Shown here: one piece after another, positions 1 through 6,210 of the stretch
Layout of the letters: the number at the start of each line of letters is the position of its first letter
How positions within the stretch are numbered: position 1 is the stretch's first letter
Notes under the pieces: generated by a model
Seen by the model: the letters and a program-made list of their open reading frames with translations, nothing else
Told to the model about the DNA's origin: nothing
Database searches by the model: none
From: RUG334 sp045599645
GTDB lineage: Bacteria > Muiribacteriota > Ozemobacteria > Ozemobacterales > Ozemobacteraceae
Direction: 5' to 3'
Length of the DNA stretch: 15,947 nt
Assembly (NCBI GenBank): GCA_045599645.1
Contig: JAZRWI010000011.1
Location: forward strand, 1 to 15,947
Position numbers and translations under genes: made by a program

Positions 1-139
1 ATCTGAACAATAATTAAATTAATACTTAGACTAGGTGATTGGTCATCTCAATCTATTAAGTATTGGCTTTATTTAGCTGACTATTTTCTGGTTAAATTAA
101 CCTGACCAGAGAATTGGCTGTTTTAGTTGGACCCTAACA
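1..139. other. Left flank without a recognisable gene
   Basis: No open frame with a family signature is visible on either strand. The only structure seen is a 6-bp perfect inverted repeat around one base, GGTTAA-A-TTAACC, at 90-102. The frame of the following ATPase stays open back to 101 after a TAA at 98-100, but it contains no ATG, GTG or TTG before the ATG at 179. This stretch therefore does not supply the missing N-terminus of that gene. Confidence 0.5.
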
Positions 140-371
140 CAGGCATTAAACTCCCAGATTTATGTTGATAAAACTGGGATGATTGGATTTATTAATTCTA
201 TTCTTAATACTGAACATAAATTTGCGGCTATAAGCAGGGCAAGACGCTTTGGCAAGTCTATGGCTGCTAAGCTTTTGATTGCATATTATAGCAAGGGCTG
301 TGATTCCAGAGAATTGTTTAAAGGCTTGAAAGCAGAAACTTTGCCGTCTTTTGAAAAAGAACTTAATAAAA
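140..371 (+). repeat. Direct repeat, copy A (ATPase head segment)
   Basis: This stretch aligns without gaps to 2920-3151 (offset 2780) with about 11 differences by hand count, roughly 95% identity. Similarity stops abruptly on both sides: bases 139 and 2919 differ and so do 372 and 3152. It covers residues from QALNSQ through the Walker A region to ELNK of the AAA-ATPase family protein. Confidence 0.85.
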
Positions 372-1684
372 ATAATGTAATCTGTCTTGATTTCCAGGAA
401 ATGAGTAATGAAGCCAAAGGCAATAAGAGAGAAACTCTGGAATTCATTCAAACCGAAATCATAAAAGAATTAAGACAGGCTTATCCAGAGTTAGTAAAAG
501 CCGAAGATATTTTCTTGCCAACAGTTTTATCAAATATTAACCTTGCTACAGGCGAAAAGTTCATCATAATCATAGACGAATGGGACTACCTGTTCCGTGA
601 AACAAAACAGAACCGAACTCTTCAAGAGGAATACATAGCTTTTTTAAGAGCAATGTTCAAGGGCCAGAAGATAGAAAAAGCAATAAAGCTTGCTTATTTA
701 ACAGGTATTCTGCCTATTAAGAAATACGGCACCCAGTCAGCTTTGAACAATTTCAAAGAATACACTATGCTGAATCCAGGGCCGTTTGCAGAATATAGCG
801 GTTTCAACGAAGAAGAAGTTAAAGCTCTTTGTGAACGCTTCGATATGGATTTTGAAGAAGCTAAGCGCTGGTATGACGGTTATTCCTTTGTGGGGGCAAA
901 ATCCATATATAATCCAAATTCTGTTGTTGAAGCGATGTTTCGTAAACAATATGACAGCTATTGGACAATAACTGATACCTATAAGGTCCTCAGCCAGTAT
1001 ATTGGAATGAATATTGACGGCTTGCGTGAAGATATCATTTCTATGCTTAATGGAAATGCATGCGTCATTAAAACGGAATCCTTCCAGAATGATATGATAA
1101 CCATCAATAGCAAAAATGATGTTTTTACTTTACTTGTCCACTTAGGCTATCTGGCTTACGATAGCATAACCCGTAAAGTAAGAATTCCAAATATGGAAAT
1201 AGCAGGAGAGTTTGCTGTTGCGGTTGAAGATCAGAAGGCTTGGGGTGATGTTGCAACAGCTATAGGTAATTCAGACCAATTCTTGGATGCAATCATAAAA
1301 GGTGATACAGATTTTATTTGCCATCAGCTTTCAATGGTTCATGAAGAGGCCTCAAAACTGTCCTATAATAACGAAATTGTTCTGGCGAGCACAATAAATC
1401 TTGCTTTTTACACTTCCTTCCGTTTTTATACTGTTTTCAGAGAATTAGATTCGGGGAAGGGGTTCGCAGATATGGTTTATTTACCAAAACCTGGCTGCAG
1501 CTATCCCGCTTTGTTGATAGAGCTAAAATGTAATAAATCCACAGAAACAGCTATAGAACAGATAAAATCAAAGCACTATACGGGCCGCCTGACTCATTAC
1601 ATGGATAACCTGCTGCTTGTAGCCATCAACTACGACAAAGCAACAAAAAAACACACCTGTGTAATTGAAGCTTCTGGCTGTTAG
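179..1684 (+). CDS. AAA-ATPase/PD-(D/E)XK protein (AAA-ATPase_like + DUF1703), 5'-truncated
   Basis: This is a predicted P-loop ATPase fused to a PD-(D/E)XK nuclease-like domain, the AAA-ATPase_like (PF09820) and PDDEXK_9/DUF1703 (PF08011) arrangement. The cellular role of the family is not settled; links to mobile or defence-type functions are proposed. From Met1 at 179 the sequence shows a Walker A variant, RARRFGKS (residues 20-27), a Walker B, IIIIDEWD (129-136), and a C-terminal nuclease core with Asp431 and ELK at 448-450. Comparison with the copy at 2881 shows that about 26 residues are missing before this Met, including an MGSYFNPNN-type start. Half of that missing segment is still encoded in frame from 140, but without a start codon. 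No convincing Shine-Dalgarno precedes 179, so the gene may be silent or poorly translated. The body is otherwise uninterrupted to its stop. Family assignment is firm; expression is doubtful. Confidence 0.8.
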   Translation: MIGFINSILNTEHKFAAISRARRFGKSMAAKLLIAYYSKGCDSRELFKGLKAETLPSFEKELNKNNVICLDFQEMSNEAKGNKRETLEFIQTEIIKELRQAYPELVKAEDIFLPTVLSNINLATGEKFIIIIDEWDYLFRETKQNRTLQEEYIAFLRAMFKGQKIEKAIKLAYLTGILPIKKYGTQSALNNFKEYTMLNPGPFAEYSGFNEEEVKALCERFDMDFEEAKRWYDGYSFVGAKSIYNPNSVVEAMFRKQYDSYWTITDTYKVLSQYIGMNIDGLREDIISMLNGNACVIKTESFQNDMITINSKNDVFTLLVHLGYLAYDSITRKVRIPNMEIAGEFAVAVEDQKAWGDVATAIGNSDQFLDAIIKGDTDFICHQLSMVHEEASKLSYNNEIVLASTINLAFYTSFRFYTVFRELDSGKGFADMVYLPKPGCSYPALLIELKCNKSTETAIEQIKSKHYTGRLTHYMDNLLLVAINYDKATKKHTCVIEASGC

Positions 1685-1742
1685 CTATTGGCTCTTAGCC
1701 GAGAAAACAGCCGCTGACAGCTGTTGGCTATCAGCCGAGAAA
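1683..1742. repeat. Imperfect direct repeats with GGCT/AGCC dyads
   Basis: Two 24-bp segments, 1683-1706 and 1719-1742, differ at only three positions and lie 36 bp apart. Each contains GGCT-N3-AGCC and ends in CGAGAAA. An outer GCTGA/TCAGC pairing (1714-1718 with 1731-1735) also exists. The first repeat overlaps the stop codon of the ATPase gene, so the region could form mRNA hairpins there. There is no T-run typical of an intrinsic terminator. The rest of 1743-1890 shows nothing I can identify. Confidence 0.55.
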
Positions 1743-1896
1743 TGTTGCTTGTAGGTAAAACAGAGCCAAGTATCTACCAAATAGGCGTTAGCCTCATTTT
1801 TTCTTTTATTGATTTCATAAAAGAATTAAATATTTATTGTGCAAATTGCTTCACAAAAGAAAAGACCTTTACTGATTCTGATTATCTGACGCTAGC

Positions 1897-1925
1897 TTGC
1901 TATTTTATAAAATAATAGATATAAT
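1897..1925 (+). promoter_or_regulatory. Predicted sigma-70-type promoter for the MNT-HEPN pair
   Basis: TTGCTA (1897-1902), a 17-bp spacer and a perfect TATAAT (1920-1925). Transcription would start near 1932, just before the MNT start codon. It indicates that the pair is transcribed independently of the ATPase upstream. Confidence 0.55.
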
Positions 1926-1942
1926 TCGATAAGGTGAATAAA

Positions 1943-2332
1943 ATGTGTCAGATGATGCCAATTCAAACAAATAGTGGTTCTATAGTCATGGTAGCCGATA
2001 TAAAAAAAGCCTGCATTGAAAATATTATGAAGGCGGCTTTGGCATGTGATAAAATAGATGCTATATACCTTTTTGGCTCTGCACTAGAGCATAGATGTAA
2101 AAGAGAATCTGATATTGATATTGCAATCATAAGTAATGTTAGTAGGGCTAAGTTATTTAGAAACAAAAATTACGATTCTTTTGTATCTGTTTTGTATTCG
2201 AAAGATAAAAGTCAGGATTATGACATTTTGCAGTTTGATTCAAAAGAGAAGCTTATCGCCTGTTCGGAAATCTATAACGAAATAAAGAACAAAGGCTGTT
2301 TGATTTATAAAAGAGACAGCTATTATGTATGA
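1943..2332 (+). CDS. MNT-domain nucleotidyltransferase (antitoxin-like)
   Basis: This is a minimal nucleotidyltransferase of the pol-beta superfamily. The key motif is YLFGSALEH followed by SDIDIAI, the GS-x-DxD signature that binds NTP and two metal ions. In characterised MNT/HEPN modules such a protein modifies and neutralises its HEPN partner; whether that holds here is inference. The next gene overlaps the stop by 8 bases, the usual arrangement for the pair. I chose the ATG at 1943 because AAGGTG (1931-1936) lies six bases before it. A GTG at 1934, in the same frame, would be almost leaderless from the predicted promoter; ATGs at 1952, 1955 and 1988 are less well placed. The protein is about 129 residues, a normal size for this class. 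Confidence 0.8.
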   Translation: MCQMMPIQTNSGSIVMVADIKKACIENIMKAALACDKIDAIYLFGSALEHRCKRESDIDIAIISNVSRAKLFRNKNYDSFVSVLYSKDKSQDYDILQFDSKEKLIACSEIYNEIKNKGCLIYKRDSYYV

Positions 2333-2780
2333 ATACTATCTTACAAATGCATTAGTCGGTATTATTAATGCAAAGCAGGCTTTGAAAAATTATAAACTAA
2401 CAAAAATCAAAAACCTCAAAAATACTTCAGCATATAATTTACAGCAATCTTTTGAATATCTTATAAAATATTTAATTTATAACGAGCAGAATTATAATGG
2501 TAATAAAAACGAAACCGATATAAAGCAGATTTTTTCTCATAACCTTGATTTATTGATTAAGAATTATTGTATTCCAAACAACATTAAAATTCCTAGAGAA
2601 CTAATTTTAAATGCTAAGCTATATACTAGCTGGGAAGCAGAAAGCAGATATAGGATAGGTTTTTCAGTGAAGATAAATTCTTTGACAAAAGCCATTAATG
2701 TCGCTGAACGCTTATTGTTAAGTATTAAACCATCTTACAATATTAAATTATCAAGTGTAAACAAGCGTCTTGATTTATAA
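2325..2780 (+). CDS. HEPN-domain protein, partner of the MNT protein
   Basis: This small, mostly helical protein of 151 residues resembles the HEPN family of PF05168 type. Supporting features are YNLQQSFEYLIKYLI (a version of the AxxQAxEKxLKA helix), SHNLDLLIK (the tHdL motif) and an aromatic segment SRYRIG before the last helix. HEPN proteins paired with MNT proteins are often RNase toxins or the substrate-binding half of a two-subunit nucleotidyltransferase. The R-x4-6-H RNase motif is not visible here, which favours the second role or an inactive toxin. Translation is probably coupled to the MNT gene, because the start codon at 2325 lies before the MNT stop at 2330-2332. The 100 bases that follow contain no other gene. 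Confidence 0.7.
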   Translation: MYEYYLTNALVGIINAKQALKNYKLTKIKNLKNTSAYNLQQSFEYLIKYLIYNEQNYNGNKNETDIKQIFSHNLDLLIKNYCIPNNIKIPRELILNAKLYTSWEAESRYRIGFSVKINSLTKAINVAERLLLSIKPSYNIKLSSVNKRLDL

Positions 2781-2919
2781 ACAATAATCTGATTTTGAAA
2801 ATAAGAGATAGCTTGAATAAACCTACTGTTAGTTGCTTTATTTGTTCGTTATGTGGTAAGGTGTTATAGAGGTAACGGCAATGGGTAGTTATTTTAATCC
2901 AAATAACGATGGTTTTAAG

Positions 2920-3151
2920 CAGGCATTAAACTCTCAGATTTATATTGATAAGACTGGGATGATTGGATTTATTAATTCTATTCTTAATACTGAACAGAAA
3001 TTTGTGGCTGTAAGCAGGGCAAGACGCTTTGGCAAGTCTATGGCTGCTAAGCTTTTGATTGCATATTATAGCAAGGGCTGTGATTCCAGAGAACTCTTTA
3101 AAGGCTTGAAAGCGGAAACTTTGCCGTCTTTTGAAAGCGAACTTAATAAAA
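2920..3151 (+). repeat. Direct repeat, copy B (ATPase head segment)
   Basis: Partner of 140-371, at about 95% identity and in the same orientation. Crossing-over between the two would delete 2780 bp carrying the ATPase body and the MNT-HEPN pair. The reciprocal circle or tandem duplication would place this head in front of the complete body. Confidence 0.85.
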
Positions 3152-3177
3152 TTGTTTACTTTACTTTGTTATTCTTC

Positions 3178-3217
3178 CTAGAAAGAGATAAATCTAGTAT
3201 AATTTATTTGACGGAGG
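3178..3217 (+). promoter_or_regulatory. Toxin-antitoxin promoter, operator-like dyad and RBS
   Basis: A perfect TATAAT lies at 3198-3203. The expected -35 position (3175-3180, TTCCTA) is weak. An inverted repeat, CTAGA-N10-TCTAG (3178-3182 and 3193-3197), sits between the two elements, where an autoregulating antitoxin of this family could bind. GGAGG at 3213-3217 is the ribosome binding site for the ATG at 3224. Confidence 0.5.
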
Positions 3218-3223
3218 TTGGCT

Positions 3224-3463
3224 ATGGTTATTACTGCAACTGAATTTAAAAATAATTTTTCTAAGTATATTGGTTTACTTTCTAGTGAAGATATTTTTAT
3301 CACTAGCCGTGGTAAAACAGTCGCAAAGATTTCTAATCCAGATTGCGATGTTCCAAATGAAACAACCGTTGCAGCTATGCTAGAAGCTGAAAAAATAGCC
3401 AAAGATCCGAACGTAAAAGGTTATAACGATATTGACGAATTATTTGCTGATCTTTTATCATGA
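3224..3463 (+). CDS. Phd/YefM-family antitoxin
   Basis: This 79-residue protein begins MVITATEFKNNFSKYIGLL and continues ITSRGKTVAKIS. That is the hallmark N-terminal DNA-binding fold of Phd/YefM antitoxins (PF02604). The C-terminal half, acidic and rich in Glu and Asp, is the expected toxin-binding tail. It should repress its own operon and neutralise the toxin encoded next. The ATG at 3224 was chosen because GGAGG ends six bases before it; an in-frame TTG at 3218 abuts that site and is too close. The toxin start overlaps the stop in an ATGA arrangement (3460-3463), typical of type II modules. The gene lies exactly where the second ATPase copy is cut off. Confidence 0.9.
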   Translation: MVITATEFKNNFSKYIGLLSSEDIFITSRGKTVAKISNPDCDVPNETTVAAMLEAEKIAKDPNVKGYNDIDELFADLLS

Positions 3464-3737
3464 GTATGTATGAAGTAAAATTTACTAAGCAATTCAAAAA
3501 GGATTTAAAACTGCTTGAACGAAAGCAAAGGACATTACGTTATTAAAACAAATAGTATATAAACTTGCTAATGGTGAGCAATTACCAATTCAAAATAGAG
3601 ACCATGAATTAACTAATAATTGGATTGGCCATAGAGAATGCCACATTCAACCTGATTGGATATTAATCTATAGAATTGAATCTGATGTTTTGGTTTTAAT
3701 GCTTTCACGAACAGGCACCCACAGTGATTTATTTTAA
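3460..3737 (+). pseudogene. RelE/YafQ-family mRNA interferase toxin with a -1 frameshift
   Basis: Frame one starts MSMYEVKFTKQFKKDLKLLER and would stop at 3544-3546. The -1 frame from 3522 continues KAKDITLLKQIVYKLANGEQ and ends GTHSDLF at 3737. The joined product has 92 residues, the length of E. coli YafQ. Residues matching the YafQ catalytic set are present: His49, His62, Asp66 and His88. The switch must occur between 3519 and 3546, and CGA AAG occupies 3520-3525. This hexamer is the experimentally known -1 shift site in Bacillus subtilis cdd, with an AAAAAGGA purine run upstream at 3496-3503. The simplest explanation is loss of one A from a CGAAAAG tract or a sequencing error. Programmed frameshifting is the alternative. 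Apart from the shift the gene is intact. Confidence 0.8.
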
Positions 3738-3848
3738 GATAGCATTAGACTGAAGCCTTTTATAAAAATATCTTTTATCTATGCCATTCAAAAGGGCCAA
3801 ACCACCAACACGAGCTTATTGAATGATTATAAGCTTATATTATTTACC

Positions 3849-3884
3849 AAATTCGCGTTCTAGATAATTCTAGGACGCGAATTT
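3849..3884. terminator. Strong hairpin, likely bidirectional terminator
   Basis: A 15-bp stem (3849-3863 with 3870-3884, one G-U pair) encloses the loop ATAATT. Its base contains AAATT and AATTT, so it has A/T flanks on both sides. It lies between the toxin and the second MNT gene. Upstream, 3738-3848 holds only a 12-bp palindrome, TATAAGCTTATA (3828-3839), and no gene. Confidence 0.6.
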
Positions 3885-3907
3885 TCAAGCACAGTATAAA
3901 GAGCTGC

Positions 3908-3936
3908 TTGATATTCGTAAGTAACTTGCTTATAAT
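3908..3936 (+). promoter_or_regulatory. Near-consensus sigma-70 promoter for the second MNT gene
   Basis: TTGATA (3908-3913), a 17-bp spacer and TATAAT (3931-3936). The start point would be near 3943, giving a short leader with GAGGG (3944-3948) as ribosome binding site six bases before the ATG. This is the best promoter match in the window. Confidence 0.7.
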
Positions 3937-3954
3937 TAACTATGAGGGTTAATT

Positions 3955-4290
3955 ATGAATAAAAAAGCCTTGAGCATACTGGAAAGTGTTTATATAAAAT
4001 GCAATGCCATTTTCCCAAATGGCTTGCATGATGCTTATTTGTATGGTTCATATGCTCGCGGTGATTATGATCAGTGGTCTGACGTAGATATTTTGCTCAC
4101 TGTTGACTTAGACTGTATTGAAATTGAAAAATATACTGATTTGGTGGCACAGGTTTCTAGCGATTTAAGCCTAGACAACGATGTTTTTGTTTCTGTAACC
4201 GTAAAGCCTTTAAAACAATTTTTAAAATACAATAATATTCTTCCTTACTATAAAAATGTGGTAAAAGAAGGCATCAGATATGCAGTCTGA
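3955..4290 (+). CDS. MNT-domain nucleotidyltransferase, partner lost
   Basis: This 111-residue minimal nucleotidyltransferase has the motif LYGSYARGDYDQWSDVDILL, in which GS and the two Asp residues form the catalytic core. It ends in a family-typical tail, YYKNVVKEGIRYAV. It is a different subfamily from the protein at 1943, closer to MntA-type antitoxins with the YARG motif, and shares little beyond the core. In known MntA/HepT systems the nucleotidyltransferase adds AMP to the HEPN toxin. The start is fixed by GAGGG six bases upstream. The HEPN gene that should follow is a remnant (4280-4403), so this antitoxin-like gene is now an orphan, although its promoter and coding frame look intact. 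Confidence 0.85.
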   Translation: MNKKALSILESVYIKCNAIFPNGLHDAYLYGSYARGDYDQWSDVDILLTVDLDCIEIEKYTDLVAQVSSDLSLDNDVFVSVTVKPLKQFLKYNNILPYYKNVVKEGIRYAV

Positions 4291-4403
4291 ATAATAGCGA
4301 TTACGATGATTATTATGTTGTTTCGAAGGAAAAGGTAACTTCTCAGGTTAAAAATGCTGAATATTTCTTAAAAATTGTAAAATCCTTTATAGATAATAAA
4401 TAA
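4280..4403 (+). pseudogene. HEPN (HepT-like) gene relic: start codon and C-terminal tail only
   Basis: A start codon overlapping the MNT gene (4280, MQSE then stop) is preceded by AGAAGG (4266-4271), the layout expected for a coupled HEPN partner. From 4290, in another frame, the sequence encodes NNSDYDDYYVVSKEKV and continues to a TAA at 4401-4403. That matches the usual HEPN C-terminus (SDYDDFYV..KEEAEE..). Almost all of the domain, including any R-x4-6-H active site, has been deleted. No toxin can be made from this locus. Confidence 0.7.
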
Positions 4404-4425
4404 TTTTTACCAGTAAGTAAAAATT
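4402..4425. terminator. AT-rich hairpin after the HEPN relic
   Basis: A perfect 9-bp stem, AATTTTTAC/GTAAAAATT (4402-4410 and 4417-4425), with the loop CAGTAA. It overlaps the relic's stop codon. It has no GC core, and the T-run lies inside the stem, so termination is plausible but weak. Confidence 0.35.
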
Positions 4426-4466
4426 CAGGCCCCAATTACCGGCACGAATTAATAGATTGAACTTTG

Positions 4467-4566
4467 TTCGGATGAAACCGACTCGGATGGAACCGAACTA
4501 AAACTTTACAATATGGAAAAGATATACTATATTTAATTCGGATGAAACCGACTCGGAAGGAACCGA
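4467..4566 (+). promoter_or_regulatory. Promoter flanked by four palindromic repeats, RBS inside the last
   Basis: Four copies of the 14-bp palindromic unit TCGGATGRAACCGA lie at 4468-4481, 4483-4496, 4538-4551 and 4553-4566 (the last has AAGG in place of ATGG). Units within a pair are 15 bp apart and the pairs are 70 bp apart. Between the pairs lies a promoter: TTTACA (4505-4510), 17 bp, TATATT (4528-4533). The second pair would be transcribed. In its last unit the loop between TCGG and CCGA is AAGGAA, the only Shine-Dalgarno candidate for the ATG at 4572. Operator sites or a translational hairpin are both possible. Confidence 0.6.
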
Positions 4567-4571
4567 ATTAA

Positions 4572-5951
4572 ATGAAATTCATTGGACGAGAAGAATATCT
4601 TAGGAAGCTCATTAAAATTAGCAATACAAATGAATTGTCTGTTGTATTGATCTATGGCAGACGACGTGTTGGAAAAAGTGAGCTTGTGAAACAGATGATC
4701 AGGCAATCTGATATAAAATGCATTTATTATGAATGTAAGCAGGTTGCTGAAGCTAGTAATGTATTATGCTTAAGTGATATAGTTTCTGAAGCTCTTGAAT
4801 TGCCAAAACTGGGATATAATGATATTGATTCGCTTTTGGATTTTATTTTCAAAATTTCTGAAAAAGAAAAAATTACACTTGTCCTGGATGAATATCCTTA
4901 TTTGAGAGAGTCTGTTAAAGGGTTAGACAGTATTTTACAAGCTCTTATAGATAAATATCGTGATACTTCCAAATTAAAACTAGTAATTCTCGGTTCTTAT
5001 GTAGAAGTGATGAAATCATTGCTGGAACACGCAAACCCACTGTATGGCAGAGTTGATTTAACTATTGATTTGAAACAGATGGATTATTATGAATCTTCTT
5101 TGTTTTATCCGGCTTTTTCTAATGAAGATAAGGTAAGAATTTATTCAGTATTTGGTGGAATTCCTTATTATAATCGTTTAATAGACGATTCAAAAAGTGT
5201 GAAAGAAAATATAATTGAGCTTATTGCTTCATCTGGTGCAAGATTGGAAAATGAAGTTTCATTGTATTTAAATTCAGAAATTTCAAAGATAGTAAATGCT
5301 AATGAAGTGTTTGAAGCATTAGCAAAAGGTTTTTCAAAATACAGCGATATATTGTCACAATCTCACGTTTCTAGCGGACCAACGCTTATTGATGTTCTAG
5401 AAAAACTTATGAAAATGGAGGTTGTTGAAAAAACAGCTCCAATAAATGATCCTAACAATAAGAAGAAGGTTGGGTATCAGATATCTGACAATCTTTCACT
5501 GTTTTATTACAGGTATATTTTTAAATATTCTTCACAGCTTAAGATAATGGATGCAGAAATATTTTATAAAAAATATATAGAAAAGGATTTTGAAGAAAAC
5601 TACGTGCCACACCAGTTTGAAACCATAGCTAAACAGTATTTGATAAACATGAACAAAGCAGGGAAAATAAATCCGGTTTTTGAAAAAATAGGAAAATACT
5701 ATTACGATAATCCGTTAGAACACAAAAATGGTGAATTTGATGTCGTTACAGAAGATGAAAATGGCTATATTTTCTATGAAGTTAAATTCAAAAATAGTCC
5801 GATTACAAGAAAAGCTATAGATGAAGAAATTTCCCAGGTTCAGTCTACTGGTTTAAAGTGCTACAAATATGCTTTCATTTCGAAATCCGGCTTTAAATGC
5901 ACAAAAAGAAAAGATCTAAAACTGATTGCTCTTGATGAGCTGTATAAATAA
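4572..5951 (+). CDS. ATPase_2 / DUF234 P-loop ATPase with PD-(D/E)XK-like C-terminus
   Basis: This complete 459-residue member of the archaeal-type ATPase family (PF01637) carries a C-terminal DUF234 domain (PF03008). In order it has FIGRE (residues 3-7), Walker A GRRRVGKS (29-36), Walker B LVLDEYPYL with Asp106 and Glu107, a winged-helix-like middle (about 225-300), and a C-terminal nuclease-like core with GEFD (Asp390) and YEVK (Glu403, Lys405). The biochemical role of the family is unknown; its structure suggests an NTP-driven nucleic-acid enzyme. The start is set by the AAGGAA embedded in the repeat just upstream. A deleted second copy lies at 7519-7741, with its last 132 bases about 98% identical to this gene. 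It has its own promoter and no co-transcribed partner immediately upstream. Confidence 0.85.
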   Translation: MKFIGREEYLRKLIKISNTNELSVVLIYGRRRVGKSELVKQMIRQSDIKCIYYECKQVAEASNVLCLSDIVSEALELPKLGYNDIDSLLDFIFKISEKEKITLVLDEYPYLRESVKGLDSILQALIDKYRDTSKLKLVILGSYVEVMKSLLEHANPLYGRVDLTIDLKQMDYYESSLFYPAFSNEDKVRIYSVFGGIPYYNRLIDDSKSVKENIIELIASSGARLENEVSLYLNSEISKIVNANEVFEALAKGFSKYSDILSQSHVSSGPTLIDVLEKLMKMEVVEKTAPINDPNNKKKVGYQISDNLSLFYYRYIFKYSSQLKIMDAEIFYKKYIEKDFEENYVPHQFETIAKQYLINMNKAGKINPVFEKIGKYYYDNPLEHKNGEFDVVTEDENGYIFYEVKFKNSPITRKAIDEEISQVQSTGLKCYKYAFISKSGFKCTKRKDLKLIALDELYK

Positions 5952-6106
5952 ACACTGCTGTAAGCTGAAGGTTCATTTTCTCTTTGCGTTTTTTTGATGC
6001 TGCATTAGTAGAATTCACACTCAACGGTTTGATATGAAGAATTGTGAATATTTTATGTGCCAATGCACTTGGTATTCTTTCTGTCTTTACTTCTATTTCT
6101 TACTAA
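5952..6106 (+). pseudogene. Relic of the leader and signal-peptide region of the ABC lipoprotein gene
   Basis: After the DUF234 stop, the sequence follows the leader of the intact lipoprotein gene (7742-7836): the segments CTGCTGTAAGCTG, TTTGCGTTT and ACACTCA recur in order. From 6044 the frame reads VNILCANALGILSVFTSI and then stops at 6104-6106. Aligned without gaps to the start of the lipoprotein gene (from 7837), 40 of 57 bases match by hand count. Cys5, Ala8, Leu9, Ile11, Leu12, Val14, Phe15 and Ser17 are shared. It is an old copy of that gene's 5' end, cut off before the lipobox. No function is expected. Confidence 0.65.
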
Positions 6107-6114
6107 AATCTAGG

Positions 6115-6208
6115 CAAGAAGACGTTCTTGGAGAAAGTGGCAAAAAGTATTGCAAAATCGCAGAAAAAATGGCAAAATTATAATAATAATTGCGGAAAAA
6201 GTGGTAAA
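6115..6208 (+). promoter_or_regulatory. Dyad and 32-bp-spaced repeats upstream of the DUF4143 gene
   Basis: A dyad, CAAGAA-N4-TTCTTG (6115-6130), is followed by three copies of RTGGYAAA at 6137-6144, 6169-6176 and 6201-6208, exactly 32 bp apart. The last two copies are part of longer 20-bp matches (6157-6176 and 6189-6208). A perfect TATAAT lies at 6179-6184, with no good -35 at the right distance. Spacing near three helical turns suits a bound protein on one DNA face. There is no strong Shine-Dalgarno before 6211; GTGG is the best candidate. Confidence 0.5.
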
Positions 6209-6210
6209 TA

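Larger units (their letters stand above)
2881..3243 (+). pseudogene. AAA-ATPase_like/DUF1703 head fragment, 3'-truncated
   Basis: This is the N-terminal fifth of a second copy of the ATPase at 179-1684. It has the true family start, MGSYFNPNNDGFK, with GAGG (2869-2872) eight bases before the ATG, and the Walker A segment SRARRFGKS. Homology ends at base 3151, after ELNK. From there the frame runs through unrelated AT-rich sequence to a stop at 3241-3243, entering the antitoxin gene in another frame. Walker B and the nuclease domain are absent, so the product cannot be an active enzyme. This copy keeps exactly the 5' part that the first copy has lost. Confidence 0.8.

Noticed and set aside
1724..1915. 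Open frame of 63 codons between the ATPase and the MNT gene
   Set aside because: Its start lies in the repeat segment, it has no ribosome site or family feature, and the MNT promoter occupies its 3' end.
2842..2870. TTGTTC-17-TATAGA as a promoter for the ATPase head fragment
   Set aside because: A start seven bases after 2870 would fall beyond the GAGG ribosome site, so it would not give a normal leader for the ATG at 2881.
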